From Betaproteobacteria bacterium (GTDB lineage Bacteria > Pseudomonadota > Gammaproteobacteria > Burkholderiales > SG8-39): a DNA stretch of 6,497 bases. The stretch's first letter is position 1. Every line of letters begins with the position of its first letter. Under the pieces are notes generated by a model, which ran no database searches, had not been told where the DNA came from, and saw nothing but the letters and a program-made list of their open reading frames with translations. Positions 1-6,181 of this stretch are shown one piece after another. The stretch covers positions 1-6,497 of the forward strand of contig JAFAGU010000171.1 of assembly GCA_019237595.1 (NCBI GenBank), written 5' to 3'. The translations under genes were made by a program, and so were the position numbers.

Positions 1-1499
1 ACGAGCGCAATGGTCCCGCCGACATAGGCCTCCGGAGCTACGTGGCCGACGACCATGCCCCAGGTACCGCCGGAAAACCGGCCGTCGGTGAGCAGACCCA
101 CCGACTCGCCCAGCCCCTGGCCGATGAGCGCTGACGTAGGCGCGAGCATCTCCTGCATGCCGGGGCCGCCCTTGGGGCCCTCGTAGCGGATGACAACCAC
201 GTCGCCCGGCTTGATCCGCTTGGCGAGGATGGCGTTCATCGCCTGAGGCTCGGAATCGAACACGCGAGCCGGCCCCGTGATCGACGGATTCTTGAGGCCG
301 GTGATCTTTGCGACGCATCCCTCGGTGGCGAGGTTGCCGCGAAGGATGGCGAGGTGGCCTTGCGCATACAGCGGCTTCGACCATGGGCGGATGACGTCCT
401 GGTCGCGCCGCGGCTCGGCCGGGACCTCCTTCAGCATTTCGGCGAGCGTCTTCCCGTGGATCGTCATGCACTCGCCGTGCAGCACGCCGTTCTCGAGCAG
501 GATCTTGAGCACCTGCGGCACGCCGCCGGCGCGGTGGAAGTCCACGGCGACGTAACGGCCCGAAGGCTTCAGGTCGCATAGCACCGGCACCTTGCGGCGC
601 ACGCGCTCGAAGTCGTCGATCGTCCACTTCACCTCCGCGGCGCGGGCGATGGCGAGATAGTGGAGCACGGCGTTCGTCGAGCCGCCGGTCGCCATGATGA
701 GCGCCACGGCGTTCTCGATCGACTTGCGCGTAATGATGTCGCCCGGCCGCAGATTGTTCCTGATCGCCTGCACGAGGACCCGCGCGGATTCGGCGGCGGA
801 GTCCGCCTTCTCGCCGTCGGGCGAAGCCATCTGGGAAGAGCCGAGCAACGACATGCCGAGGGCCTCGAACGAAGAGCTCATCGTGTTCGCGGTGTACATG
901 CCGCCGCAGGCCCCGACGGAAGGGCAGGCGTTCTTCTCGATGCCGATGAAGTCCTCGTCGCTCATCCGGCCGGCGGAATAGGCGCCCACCGCCTCGAAGG
1001 CAGAGACGATGGTGAGGTCCTGGCCTTTCCACTTGCCGGGCTTGATCGTGCCGGCGTAGACGTAGATCGCCGGGACGTTCATGCGCGCGATCGCCATCAT
1101 CCCGCCCGGCATGTTCTTGTCGCAGCCGCCGATGACGAGCGCGCCGTCCATGGCCTGCCCGTTGACGCTCGTCTCGATCGCGTCGGCGATCACCTCGCGG
1201 GAGACGAGCGAGTACTTCATCGCCTCGGTCCCCATGCCGATCCCGTCGGTCACAGTCGGTACTCCGAAGACCTGCGGCTTCGCACCCTCGCGCTCGAGCG
1301 CTTGCATCGCGCGATCGACGAGCGGCTGGATCCCCGCGTTGCAGGGGTTCATCGTCGAATGGCCGTTCGCCACCCCTACGATGGGCTTCTCGAAGTCGGC
1401 ATCGCCGAATCCGACCGCGCGCAGCATGGCGCGGTTGGGCGAGCGGGCAACCCCCTGCGTGATGAGCCGGGAGCGGCGGTTGGCGGGACCAGCGGCCAT
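1..1499 (-). CDS. ilvD: Dihydroxy-acid dehydratase, [2Fe-2S] type (C-terminus cut by window edge)
   Basis: Catalyses dehydration of 2,3-dihydroxy-isovalerate and 2,3-dihydroxy-3-methylvalerate to 2-oxo acids, the third common step of valine, leucine and isoleucine synthesis, in the cytoplasm. Reading the minus strand from ATG at 1499 gives 499 uninterrupted codons; the family is usually about 560 aa, so roughly 60 residues lie off the left edge. Visible motifs: NPCN with C53; TVTDGIGMG with D85 (Mg ligand); GGCDKNMPGG with C126 and K127 (the lysine carbamylated in the family); GACGGMYTANTM with C198; GGSTNAVLH at 272-280; GPKGGPGMQEM with E450; and GRFSGGTWGM with S476, the family's catalytic base. 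Three cysteines at 53/126/198 are the pattern of the oxygen-tolerant [2Fe-2S] class; E. coli IlvD, a [4Fe-4S] enzyme, lacks the first. The start is supported by a strong ribosome binding site 5 nt upstream and by the usual short N-terminal tail before the conserved core. The gene diverges from the LysR-type regulator. No frameshift was seen. Confidence 0.97.
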   Translation of the reverse strand, partial: MAAGPANRRSRLITQGVARSPNRAMLRAVGFGDADFEKPIVGVANGHSTMNPCNAGIQPLVDRAMQALEREGAKPQVFGVPTVTDGIGMGTEAMKYSLVSREVIADAIETSVNGQAMDGALVIGGCDKNMPGGMMAIARMNVPAIYVYAGTIKPGKWKGQDLTIVSAFEAVGAYSAGRMSDEDFIGIEKNACPSVGACGGMYTANTMSSSFEALGMSLLGSSQMASPDGEKADSAAESARVLVQAIRNNLRPGDIITRKSIENAVALIMATGGSTNAVLHYLAIARAAEVKWTIDDFERVRRKVPVLCDLKPSGRYVAVDFHRAGGVPQVLKILLENGVLHGECMTIHGKTLAEMLKEVPAEPRRDQDVIRPWSKPLYAQGHLAILRGNLATEGCVAKITGLKNPSITGPARVFDSEPQAMNAILAKRIKPGDVVVIRYEGPKGGPGMQEMLAPTSALIGQGLGESVGLLTDGRFSGGTWGMVVGHVAPEAYVGGTIAL

Positions 1500-1504
1500 G
1501 GCGA

Positions 1505-1512
1505 TCCTCCTC
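1505..1512 (-). promoter_or_regulatory. ilvD ribosome binding site
   Basis: On the minus strand GAGGAGGA ends 5 nt before the ATG at 1499. It is the best Shine-Dalgarno match in the window and fixes the ilvD start. None of the other gene starts here has a comparable, well-spaced site. Confidence 0.85.
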
Positions 1513-1552
1513 GAGGTGACGAAATCGGGCGAATTCTCGCTCCGGCGCGGTC

Positions 1553-1567
1553 TTGGCATCCAATGCC
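1553..1567. promoter_or_regulatory. Candidate LysR-type operator (overlapping dyads)
   Basis: The 15-mer TTGGCATCCAATGCC holds two overlapping perfect inverted repeats: TTGG-CAT-CCAA (1553-1563) and GGCAT-CCA-ATGCC (1555-1567). It lies near the middle of the divergent gap, just upstream of the putative lysR -10, where LysR-type recognition sites usually sit. It does not fit the T-N11-A consensus cleanly, and short dyads arise by chance, so the assignment is tentative. Confidence 0.35.
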
Positions 1568-1580
1568 GATGGCAGGGCTT

Positions 1581-1586
1581 TGTAAT
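1581..1586 (+). promoter_or_regulatory. Putative -10 element of lysR
   Basis: TGTAAT matches the sigma-70 -10 consensus at 5 of 6 positions and is one of few AT-rich spots in the region. Initiation about 7 nt downstream would leave a leader of only about 5 nt before the ATG at 1598. The only purine-rich stretch, GGAG at 1593-1596, is 1 nt from the start codon, too close for normal Shine-Dalgarno pairing. A suitable -35 at standard spacing is not evident, so the call is modest. Confidence 0.35.
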
Positions 1587-1597
1587 ACCCTTGGAGC

Positions 1598-2488
1598 ATG
1601 AGAACGCCGGAACTATGGCAGCTGCGGTATTTCACCGAGGTCGCCGAGCGCCTGCACTTCGGCCGGGCGGCCGAGGCGCTGCACATCTCACAGCCGCCGC
1701 TCTCCCGGGCGATCCGCGGCCTGGAGTCGCTGCTGGGGGTCACCCTCTTGTCGCGCACGAAGCGGCGTGTCGCGCTGACCGCCGAAGGGGAGCGCCTCCT
1801 TGACGAGGCGCGGCGCCTGCTGCGCCAAGCGGAGCGGATCGGCCCCGAGCTCGCCGCCATGGCCGCTGGAGAAGCGGGCCGGCTTCGGATCGGCTTCGTT
1901 TCGCTCGCCGACTATGGGGTGCTGCCGCCGCTTCTCAAGGCGTACAAGGCTGCGCATCCGTCGGTCCGGCTCGGGCTTCGCGAAATGCTCTCGCCGCAGC
2001 AGGCTTCGGCGCTCGCCTCGGGAGAGCTCGATTTCGGCTTTCTCCTCCCGCCCGTCGCGCGGGCGGAAGAGCTCGAGCACGTGGTGGTGCAGCGCGAGCG
2101 CTTCGTCGCGGCGCTGCCTGCTCGTCATCGACTGGCGCGCACGCGGGGCCGCCTCGGGATGCGTTCCCTGGCCGGCGAGCCGCTCGTGATGGTCCCGCGC
2201 GAGATCGCGCCCGGCCTTTACGATATCGTCGCGGGCTTGGCGGAGCGAGCCGGCGCCCCGCTCAACGTCTCGCAGGAGGCAATCCAGATGCAAACGGTGG
2301 TGAGCCTCGTTTCGAGCGGCCTGGGCTGCGCGATCGTGCCGGCCTCGGTAGCTAACCTGGGGCGGCGCGGCGTGGCCTATCGGCCGATCGCCGATCCGCA
2401 TCCGGCGCTCGACATCTGGCTCGCCTGGCGCTCCGGTGCGCTCGGCGGCCCGGCGCGCGAGTTCCTGCAGCTTGCGGGGCGAGCGTGA
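1598..2488 (+). CDS. LysR-family transcriptional regulator
   Basis: A 296-aa DNA-binding transcription factor of normal LysR length. An N-terminal winged helix-turn-helix occupies about residues 5-64, with the typical LHFGRAAEALHISQPPLSR stretch at 19-37 and the wing/linker RRVALTAEGERLL at 56-68. A linker helix follows, then a periplasmic-binding-protein-like effector domain from about residue 95 to 293 (beginning GRLRIGFVSLADYGVLPPLL). The LHFGRAAE/ISQPPLSR form resembles the BenM/CatM/HcaR branch, but the ligand cannot be read from the sequence. The start is well bounded: an in-frame TAA at 1583-1585 leaves no room for a longer protein, and the conserved helix begins a few residues after Met1. 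The gene diverges from ilvD and its stop overlaps the lgt start by 4 bp. Regulation of ilvD or of itself is inferred from position only. Confidence 0.94.
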   Translation: MRTPELWQLRYFTEVAERLHFGRAAEALHISQPPLSRAIRGLESLLGVTLLSRTKRRVALTAEGERLLDEARRLLRQAERIGPELAAMAAGEAGRLRIGFVSLADYGVLPPLLKAYKAAHPSVRLGLREMLSPQQASALASGELDFGFLLPPVARAEELEHVVVQRERFVAALPARHRLARTRGRLGMRSLAGEPLVMVPREIAPGLYDIVAGLAERAGAPLNVSQEAIQMQTVVSLVSSGLGCAIVPASVANLGRRGVAYRPIADPHPALDIWLAWRSGALGGPAREFLQLAGRA

Positions 2489-3255
2489 TCGCGCAGCCGA
2501 ACATAGATCCCATCGCCTTCAGCGTCGGCCCGCTCTCGGTCCGCTGGTACGGGCTCATGTATCTCGCCGGTTTCGCCGTCGCGTGGGCGCTCGGCACGCT
2601 GAGGATCCGCAAGGGGCTCGCGCCAGTGACGCGCCAGCAGTTCGACGACCTCGTCTTCTTCGGCGTGCTGGGCGTCATCCTCGGTGGGCGGCTCGGGTAC
2701 GTGCTCTTCTACAAGCCGGATCACTACGTCTCCCACCCGCTCGAAATCTTCTACGTCTGGCAGGGCGGCATGTCTTTCCACGGCGGCCTTCTGGGAGTAA
2801 TGGCGGCCATGGCCTTCGCCGCGCGAAAACACGCCATCGACTACCTGCGGCTCATGGACTTTGTCGCGCCGCTCACGCCGCTCGGGCTCGCCGCGGGCCG
2901 CCTGGCGAACTTCATTAACGGCGAGCTGTGGGGACGGCCCACCGACCTGCCCTGGGGCATCGTCTTTCGCGGCGCGGGACCGCTGCCCCGCCATCCTTCG
3001 CAACTCTACGAATTCGCGCTGGAAGGACTCGCGCTTTTTGCGCTCCTGTGGTGGTTTTCTTCCGTGCCGAGGCGGCGCGGCGAGGTCTCCGGCCTCTTCC
3101 TTCTCGGCTACGGGCTTTTCCGCTTCGTGGTCGAGTTCGCCCGCGAGCCCGACTCCTTCCTCGGTTTTCTCGCGTTAGGCATGACGATCGGGCAGTGGCT
3201 TTGCCTGCCCATGATGGCGGGCGGCGTGGTACTCCTCGCGTGGGCGCGCCGCTAA
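2485..3255 (+). CDS. lgt: Prolipoprotein diacylglyceryl transferase
   Basis: An inner-membrane enzyme that transfers diacylglycerol from phosphatidylglycerol to the lipobox cysteine of prolipoproteins, the first step of lipoprotein maturation before LspA and Lnt; essential in most Gram-negative bacteria. The 256-aa product is a little shorter than E. coli Lgt (291 aa) but complete. Hydrophobic segments run throughout, consistent with the seven-helix fold. Family residues are present: RWYGLMY with Y22; GGMSFHGG with H99; the signature GRLANFINGELWGRP at 138-152 with R139, N142 and E147; HPSQLYE at 170-176; and FRFVVEFAREPD with R213 and E217, spaced like the key R239/E243 of E. coli. The start is GTG at 2485, within the lysR terminal codons (GTGA overlap), which gives the usual short N-terminus before the first helix and suggests translational coupling to lysR. 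A weak GGGG lies 6-9 nt upstream. It converges on the FAD/Fe-S gene across 16 bp. Confidence 0.97.
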   Translation: MIAQPNIDPIAFSVGPLSVRWYGLMYLAGFAVAWALGTLRIRKGLAPVTRQQFDDLVFFGVLGVILGGRLGYVLFYKPDHYVSHPLEIFYVWQGGMSFHGGLLGVMAAMAFAARKHAIDYLRLMDFVAPLTPLGLAAGRLANFINGELWGRPTDLPWGIVFRGAGPLPRHPSQLYEFALEGLALFALLWWFSSVPRRRGEVSGLFLLGYGLFRFVVEFAREPDSFLGFLALGMTIGQWLCLPMMAGGVVLLAWARR

Positions 3256-3261
3256 TGCGGC

Positions 3262-3287
3262 GGCCGACGCGCTAGAGCGCGTCGGCC
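3262..3287. terminator. Perfect GC-rich hairpin at convergent junction, probable bidirectional terminator
   Basis: An 11-bp perfect inverted repeat, GGCCGACGCGC (3262-3272) and GCGCGTCGGCC (3277-3287), flanks a 4-nt TAGA loop; the T-A closing pair could make the stem 12 bp. It starts 7 nt after the lgt stop codon, and the TAG stop of the minus-strand FAD/Fe-S gene (3274-3272) lies at the stem-loop boundary. Neither strand has a following T-run, so it is not a canonical intrinsic terminator. It could still stop or pause both converging transcripts, or protect their 3' ends. The inverted repeat itself is directly visible; the role is inferred. Confidence 0.7.
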
Positions 3288-6157
3288 AGCACGCGCGCCA
3301 CGTGACGCGCTTCCCGCCGGGCGCCGTGCGCGATCTGGTGGCGGCAGCTCGTGCCGTCGGCGACGAGCACGCTGTCCGGCGAAGCGGCGCGTGCCTTCGG
3401 TAATACGGCAAGCTCGCCCATCTTCATCGACGCGGCGTAGTGCTCGGCCTCGTAGCCGAAGCTGCCGGCCATGCCGCAGCAGCTCGATTCGATCGTCTCG
3501 ACGTCGAGGCCCGGCACGAGCCCGAGCACGCGCTTCACCTGAGGCATCGCGCCGAAGCTCTTCTGGTGGCAGTGCCCGTGGAGGAGCGCCTTCTTGCTCG
3601 CCGGCTTGAGCTCGAGCGAGAAGCGCCCCGCGTCGAGCTCCACCGAAATGAACTCCTCGAAGAGCAGCGCGGCGCGCGCGAGGCGACCGCCCCCGGGGAG
3701 CAGCACCTCGTATTCGTCCCGGAAGGAAAAGAGGCAGGAGGGCTCGAGGCCGACGATCGGCACGCCGCGGTCGGCCCACGGCGAGAGCGCCTCGAGGGTG
3801 CGGCGCGCCTCTTCCCGCGCCTGGTCGACCATCCCGGCGGCGAGGAACGTCCTGCCGCAGCAGAGCGGCCGTCCCTGGAGCACCGGCTCGGCGGCGTGCA
3901 CGCGATAGCCCGCCGCCTCGAGCACCCGGATGGCCGCGCGCGCATTCTCCGGCTCGAACCAGCGGTTGAAACTGTCGACGAAAAGCACGACCTCGCGATC
4001 GCCGGTCTTGGTCCAGGCGCGCTCGACGAAGAAGTCCGAACGCCATGCCGGGAGCGGCCTTTCGCCGCTGAAGCCCAGCGCTCGCTGCAGCAGCCGGGTC
4101 GCCGCATTGGCGACCGGCGCGAACCGCGCCGCCCAGGGCGCGTAGCGCGGAAGATAGGCAATCGCGCGGTCCCGCAAGGAATAGCCGTGGCGCGCCTTAT
4201 AGCGCGCGAGGAACTCGATCTTCATGCGGGCCATGTCGATGCCCGTCGGGCATTCGCGGCGGCACCCCTTGCAGGAGACGCAAAGCTCGAGCGCTTCTTT
4301 CACCGCCTGCTCGCCCTCGCTTCCAAGCTGGCCCGAGAGCGCGAGACGCAAGGTGTTGGCGCGGCCGCGCGTGAGATGCATCTCGTCGCCGGTGGCGCGA
4401 TAGGAAGGACACATCGTCCCGGCGTCGAACTTGCGGCAGTGGCCGTTGTTGTTGCACATCTCGACCGCCTTCGCGAATCCTGCGCCGGCGTCCTCCGTCG
4501 CAACTTCCCAGGCGCTCCAGTCGAGGGCGGGCTCCCGCCACCCCGCCTCGTAGCCGGGCTTGAAGCGAAAGAGCGACCGGTCGTCCATCTTCGATGGGGC
4601 GACGATCTTGCCCGGGTTCATGAGGCCCTCGGGATCGAGCCAGGACTTGATCTCGCCAAGCGCCGAGTTGAGGCGCGGGCCGAAGAAAGGCGCGATCCAC
4701 TCGGAGCGCACTAGGCCGTCGCCATGCTCGCCGGAGTACGCGCCCTTGTACTCCTTCACCATAGCGCAGGCTTCCTCGGCGATCGCCCGCATCTTGGCCG
4801 CGCCATCGCGCCGCATGTCGAGGATCGGGCGCACGTGGAGCGTGCCGACGGAAGCGTGCGCGTACCAGGTGCCGCGCGTACCGTGCTTTTCGAACACGCG
4901 CGTGAGGCGATCGGTGTACTCGGCGAGGTGCTCGAGCGGCACGGCGCAGTCCTCGATGAACGAGACGGGTTTCCCATCGCCTTTCATCGACATCATGATG
5001 TTCAGTCCCGCCTTGCGCACCTCCCACACGTCCCTTTGCAGCTGCGCATCGGTGATTTCCACCACGCTGCCCGGGAGACCCAGATCGCCCATGAGCTGTA
5101 CGAGGTCGGAGAGTTTGCGCCGCTGCACCGCCGGGTCCTCGCCCGAGAATTCGACGAGGAGAATGGCGTCGGGCGCTCCGCGGATGAACGCATCCACGGT
5201 CCTGCGGAAAGCGGCGTTCTCGCGCGCGAGGCCGATCATCGTGCGATCGACGAGCTCGACCGCGCTCGGGCCGAGCTTGACGATGTGCTGCGTCAATTCC
5301 ATCGCCGTGTGAAACTTCGGGAAGTGGCACACGCCAAGCGTGCGCGCGCGCGGAAGCGGCGAAAGCTTGAGATGCAAGCGCTCGGAGTAAGCGAGCGTGC
5401 CCTCCGACCCGACGAGTAGGTGGGAGGCGTTCGCGTGCGGTGGCCCTAGGTGATCGAGGTTGTAGCCCGCCACCTTCCTCAGGACCTTCGGAAAGCGCGC
5501 CTCGATTTCCTGCCTTTCCCGCTCGTACAACGAAAGGAGCTTCTGCCGCAGGGCATCGTATCCCTTGTCGGAAGAGGCTTCGTGCAGCGGGCCGAAGCGC
5601 CACCGATCCCCGCCCGCCGTGACGGCATCGATGGCGAGCACGTTGTGCACCATGTTGCCGTAGGCGATGGAGCGCGAGCCGCACGAGTTGTTTCCGGCCA
5701 TGCCGCCGAGCGTCGCCTGCGCGCTCGTCGATACGTCGACCGGGAACCAGAGGCCGGCGCCGCGCAGCTTCGCATTCAATGCGTCGAGGACAAGGCCCGG
5801 CTGGACCTCGGCGCACAGGCGCTGCACGTCGACGTGGATGAGCTTGTCGAGGTACTTGCTGTGGTCGATGACGAGCGCCGCGCCCACCGTCTGCCCGCAC
5901 TGCGAGCTGCCGGCGCCGCGCGGCAGGATCGGGACGCCGAGCGCCGCAGCAATCGCGATGGCGCCTCTTGCCGCCTCTTCGCTGCGGGGCACCACGACAC
6001 CGATGGGGTCGATCTGGTAGATCGACGCGTCCGTCGCGTAGCGCCCCCGGCTCGCCACGTCGAAGAGCACCTCCGCATCGAGCTCCTTGCGCAGGCGCGC
6101 CGCCAGCGAGGACGCCTCGGCGCGGGCGAACTTGACGCCAGTCAAGGGAGCGTTCAT
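3272..6157 (-). CDS. Fused FAD-linked oxidase / Fe-S oxidoreductase (YdiJ-type 2-hydroxyacid dehydrogenase)
   Basis: A 961-aa cytoplasmic or membrane-associated flavoprotein that probably oxidises a D-2-hydroxyacid and passes electrons through Fe-S clusters to an acceptor. Domain order: VAO/PCMH-type FAD-binding domain, about 47-182 (PRGAGSSQCG at 79-88, GGMAGNNSCGSRS at 151-163); FAD-oxidase C-terminal domain, about 270-520 (YSGEHGDGLVR at 474-484, LDPEGLMNPGKI at 507-518); first cysteine site CNNNGHC with C568, C574 and C583-P; classical [4Fe-4S] site C626-x2-C629-x2-C632-x3-C636-P; and two CCG domains (CCG at 766-768, with EPSC 805-808; HCHQ at 862-865 and CCG at 893-895). This is a natural GlcD-GlcF-like fusion, close in length and order to E. 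coli YdiJ (about 1018 aa), which has been linked to D-2-hydroxyglutarate oxidation; glycolate or D-lactate are alternatives. The frame stays open 100 codons further upstream, to 6457, but that extension has no family similarity and overlaps the divergent gene, so ATG at 6157 is chosen. No Shine-Dalgarno sequence is visible. Confidence 0.93.
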   Translation of the reverse strand: MNAPLTGVKFARAEASSLAARLRKELDAEVLFDVASRGRYATDASIYQIDPIGVVVPRSEEAARGAIAIAAALGVPILPRGAGSSQCGQTVGAALVIDHSKYLDKLIHVDVQRLCAEVQPGLVLDALNAKLRGAGLWFPVDVSTSAQATLGGMAGNNSCGSRSIAYGNMVHNVLAIDAVTAGGDRWRFGPLHEASSDKGYDALRQKLLSLYERERQEIEARFPKVLRKVAGYNLDHLGPPHANASHLLVGSEGTLAYSERLHLKLSPLPRARTLGVCHFPKFHTAMELTQHIVKLGPSAVELVDRTMIGLARENAAFRRTVDAFIRGAPDAILLVEFSGEDPAVQRRKLSDLVQLMGDLGLPGSVVEITDAQLQRDVWEVRKAGLNIMMSMKGDGKPVSFIEDCAVPLEHLAEYTDRLTRVFEKHGTRGTWYAHASVGTLHVRPILDMRRDGAAKMRAIAEEACAMVKEYKGAYSGEHGDGLVRSEWIAPFFGPRLNSALGEIKSWLDPEGLMNPGKIVAPSKMDDRSLFRFKPGYEAGWREPALDWSAWEVATEDAGAGFAKAVEMCNNNGHCRKFDAGTMCPSYRATGDEMHLTRGRANTLRLALSGQLGSEGEQAVKEALELCVSCKGCRRECPTGIDMARMKIEFLARYKARHGYSLRDRAIAYLPRYAPWAARFAPVANAATRLLQRALGFSGERPLPAWRSDFFVERAWTKTGDREVVLFVDSFNRWFEPENARAAIRVLEAAGYRVHAAEPVLQGRPLCCGRTFLAAGMVDQAREEARRTLEALSPWADRGVPIVGLEPSCLFSFRDEYEVLLPGGGRLARAALLFEEFISVELDAGRFSLELKPASKKALLHGHCHQKSFGAMPQVKRVLGLVPGLDVETIESSCCGMAGSFGYEAEHYAASMKMGELAVLPKARAASPDSVLVADGTSCRHQIAHGARREARHVARVLADAL

Positions 6158-6181
6158 GAAGTGCGCAGTTAGAATACCGCA
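6158..6181. promoter_or_regulatory. 24-bp divergent promoter with overlapping -10-like elements
   Basis: Only 24 bp separate the ATG of the FAD/Fe-S gene (6157, minus) from the ATG of the aminotransferase (6182, plus). The AT-richest part is TAGAATA at 6170-6176. On the plus strand TAGAAT (6170-6175) matches the -10 consensus at 5 of 6 and sits 6 nt before the ATG, so initiation would fall at the start codon itself. On the minus strand TATTCT (6176-6171) sits 13 nt before the other ATG. No -35 at normal spacing and no ribosome binding site are seen on either strand. Core promoter sequence must extend into one or both coding regions. Function is inferred. Confidence 0.45.

Larger units (their letters stand above)
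1500..1597. promoter_or_regulatory. ilvD-lysR divergent intergenic control region
   Basis: These 98 bp separate the two divergent start codons and must hold both promoters. Seen directly: a plus-strand hexamer TGTAAT at 1581-1586 (5 of 6 to the -10 consensus) 11 nt before the lysR ATG; a TTGG/GGCAT dyad at 1553-1567; and on the minus strand TTGGAT (1563-1558) with GAGAAT (1538-1533), a weak -35/-10 candidate for ilvD with a long 19-nt spacer. No clear -35 sits 17 nt from TGTAAT. Divergence of a LysR gene from its target, with the operator between them, is the family's classic arrangement, so regulation of ilvD or autoregulation is plausible but inferred. Confidence 0.5.

Noticed and set aside
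660..1601. Plus-strand open frame of 313 codons opposite ilvD
   Set aside because: The translation is a biased shadow of the ilvD sequence with no domain signal, and it ends in the control region. ilvD on the minus strand is unambiguous.
1688..2401. Minus-strand open frame of 237 codons opposite the LysR gene, and further frames opposite lgt
   Set aside because: No recognisable motif, Arg/His-rich composition, and complete overlap with confidently identified genes.
3440..4714. Plus-strand open frame of 424 codons antisense to the FAD/Fe-S gene
   Set aside because: It is rich in Arg, Ala, His and Glu with no recognisable domain, as expected of the frame opposite a high-GC gene. The minus-strand protein has clear motifs throughout.
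6132..6137. TTGACG as a -35 for the aminotransferase
   Set aside because: It matches the -35 consensus well, but it is 32 nt from the TAGAAT hexamer, too far for a sigma-70 promoter, and no -10 fits at 16-18 nt. It is simply codons 5-9 of the FAD/Fe-S gene read on the other strand.
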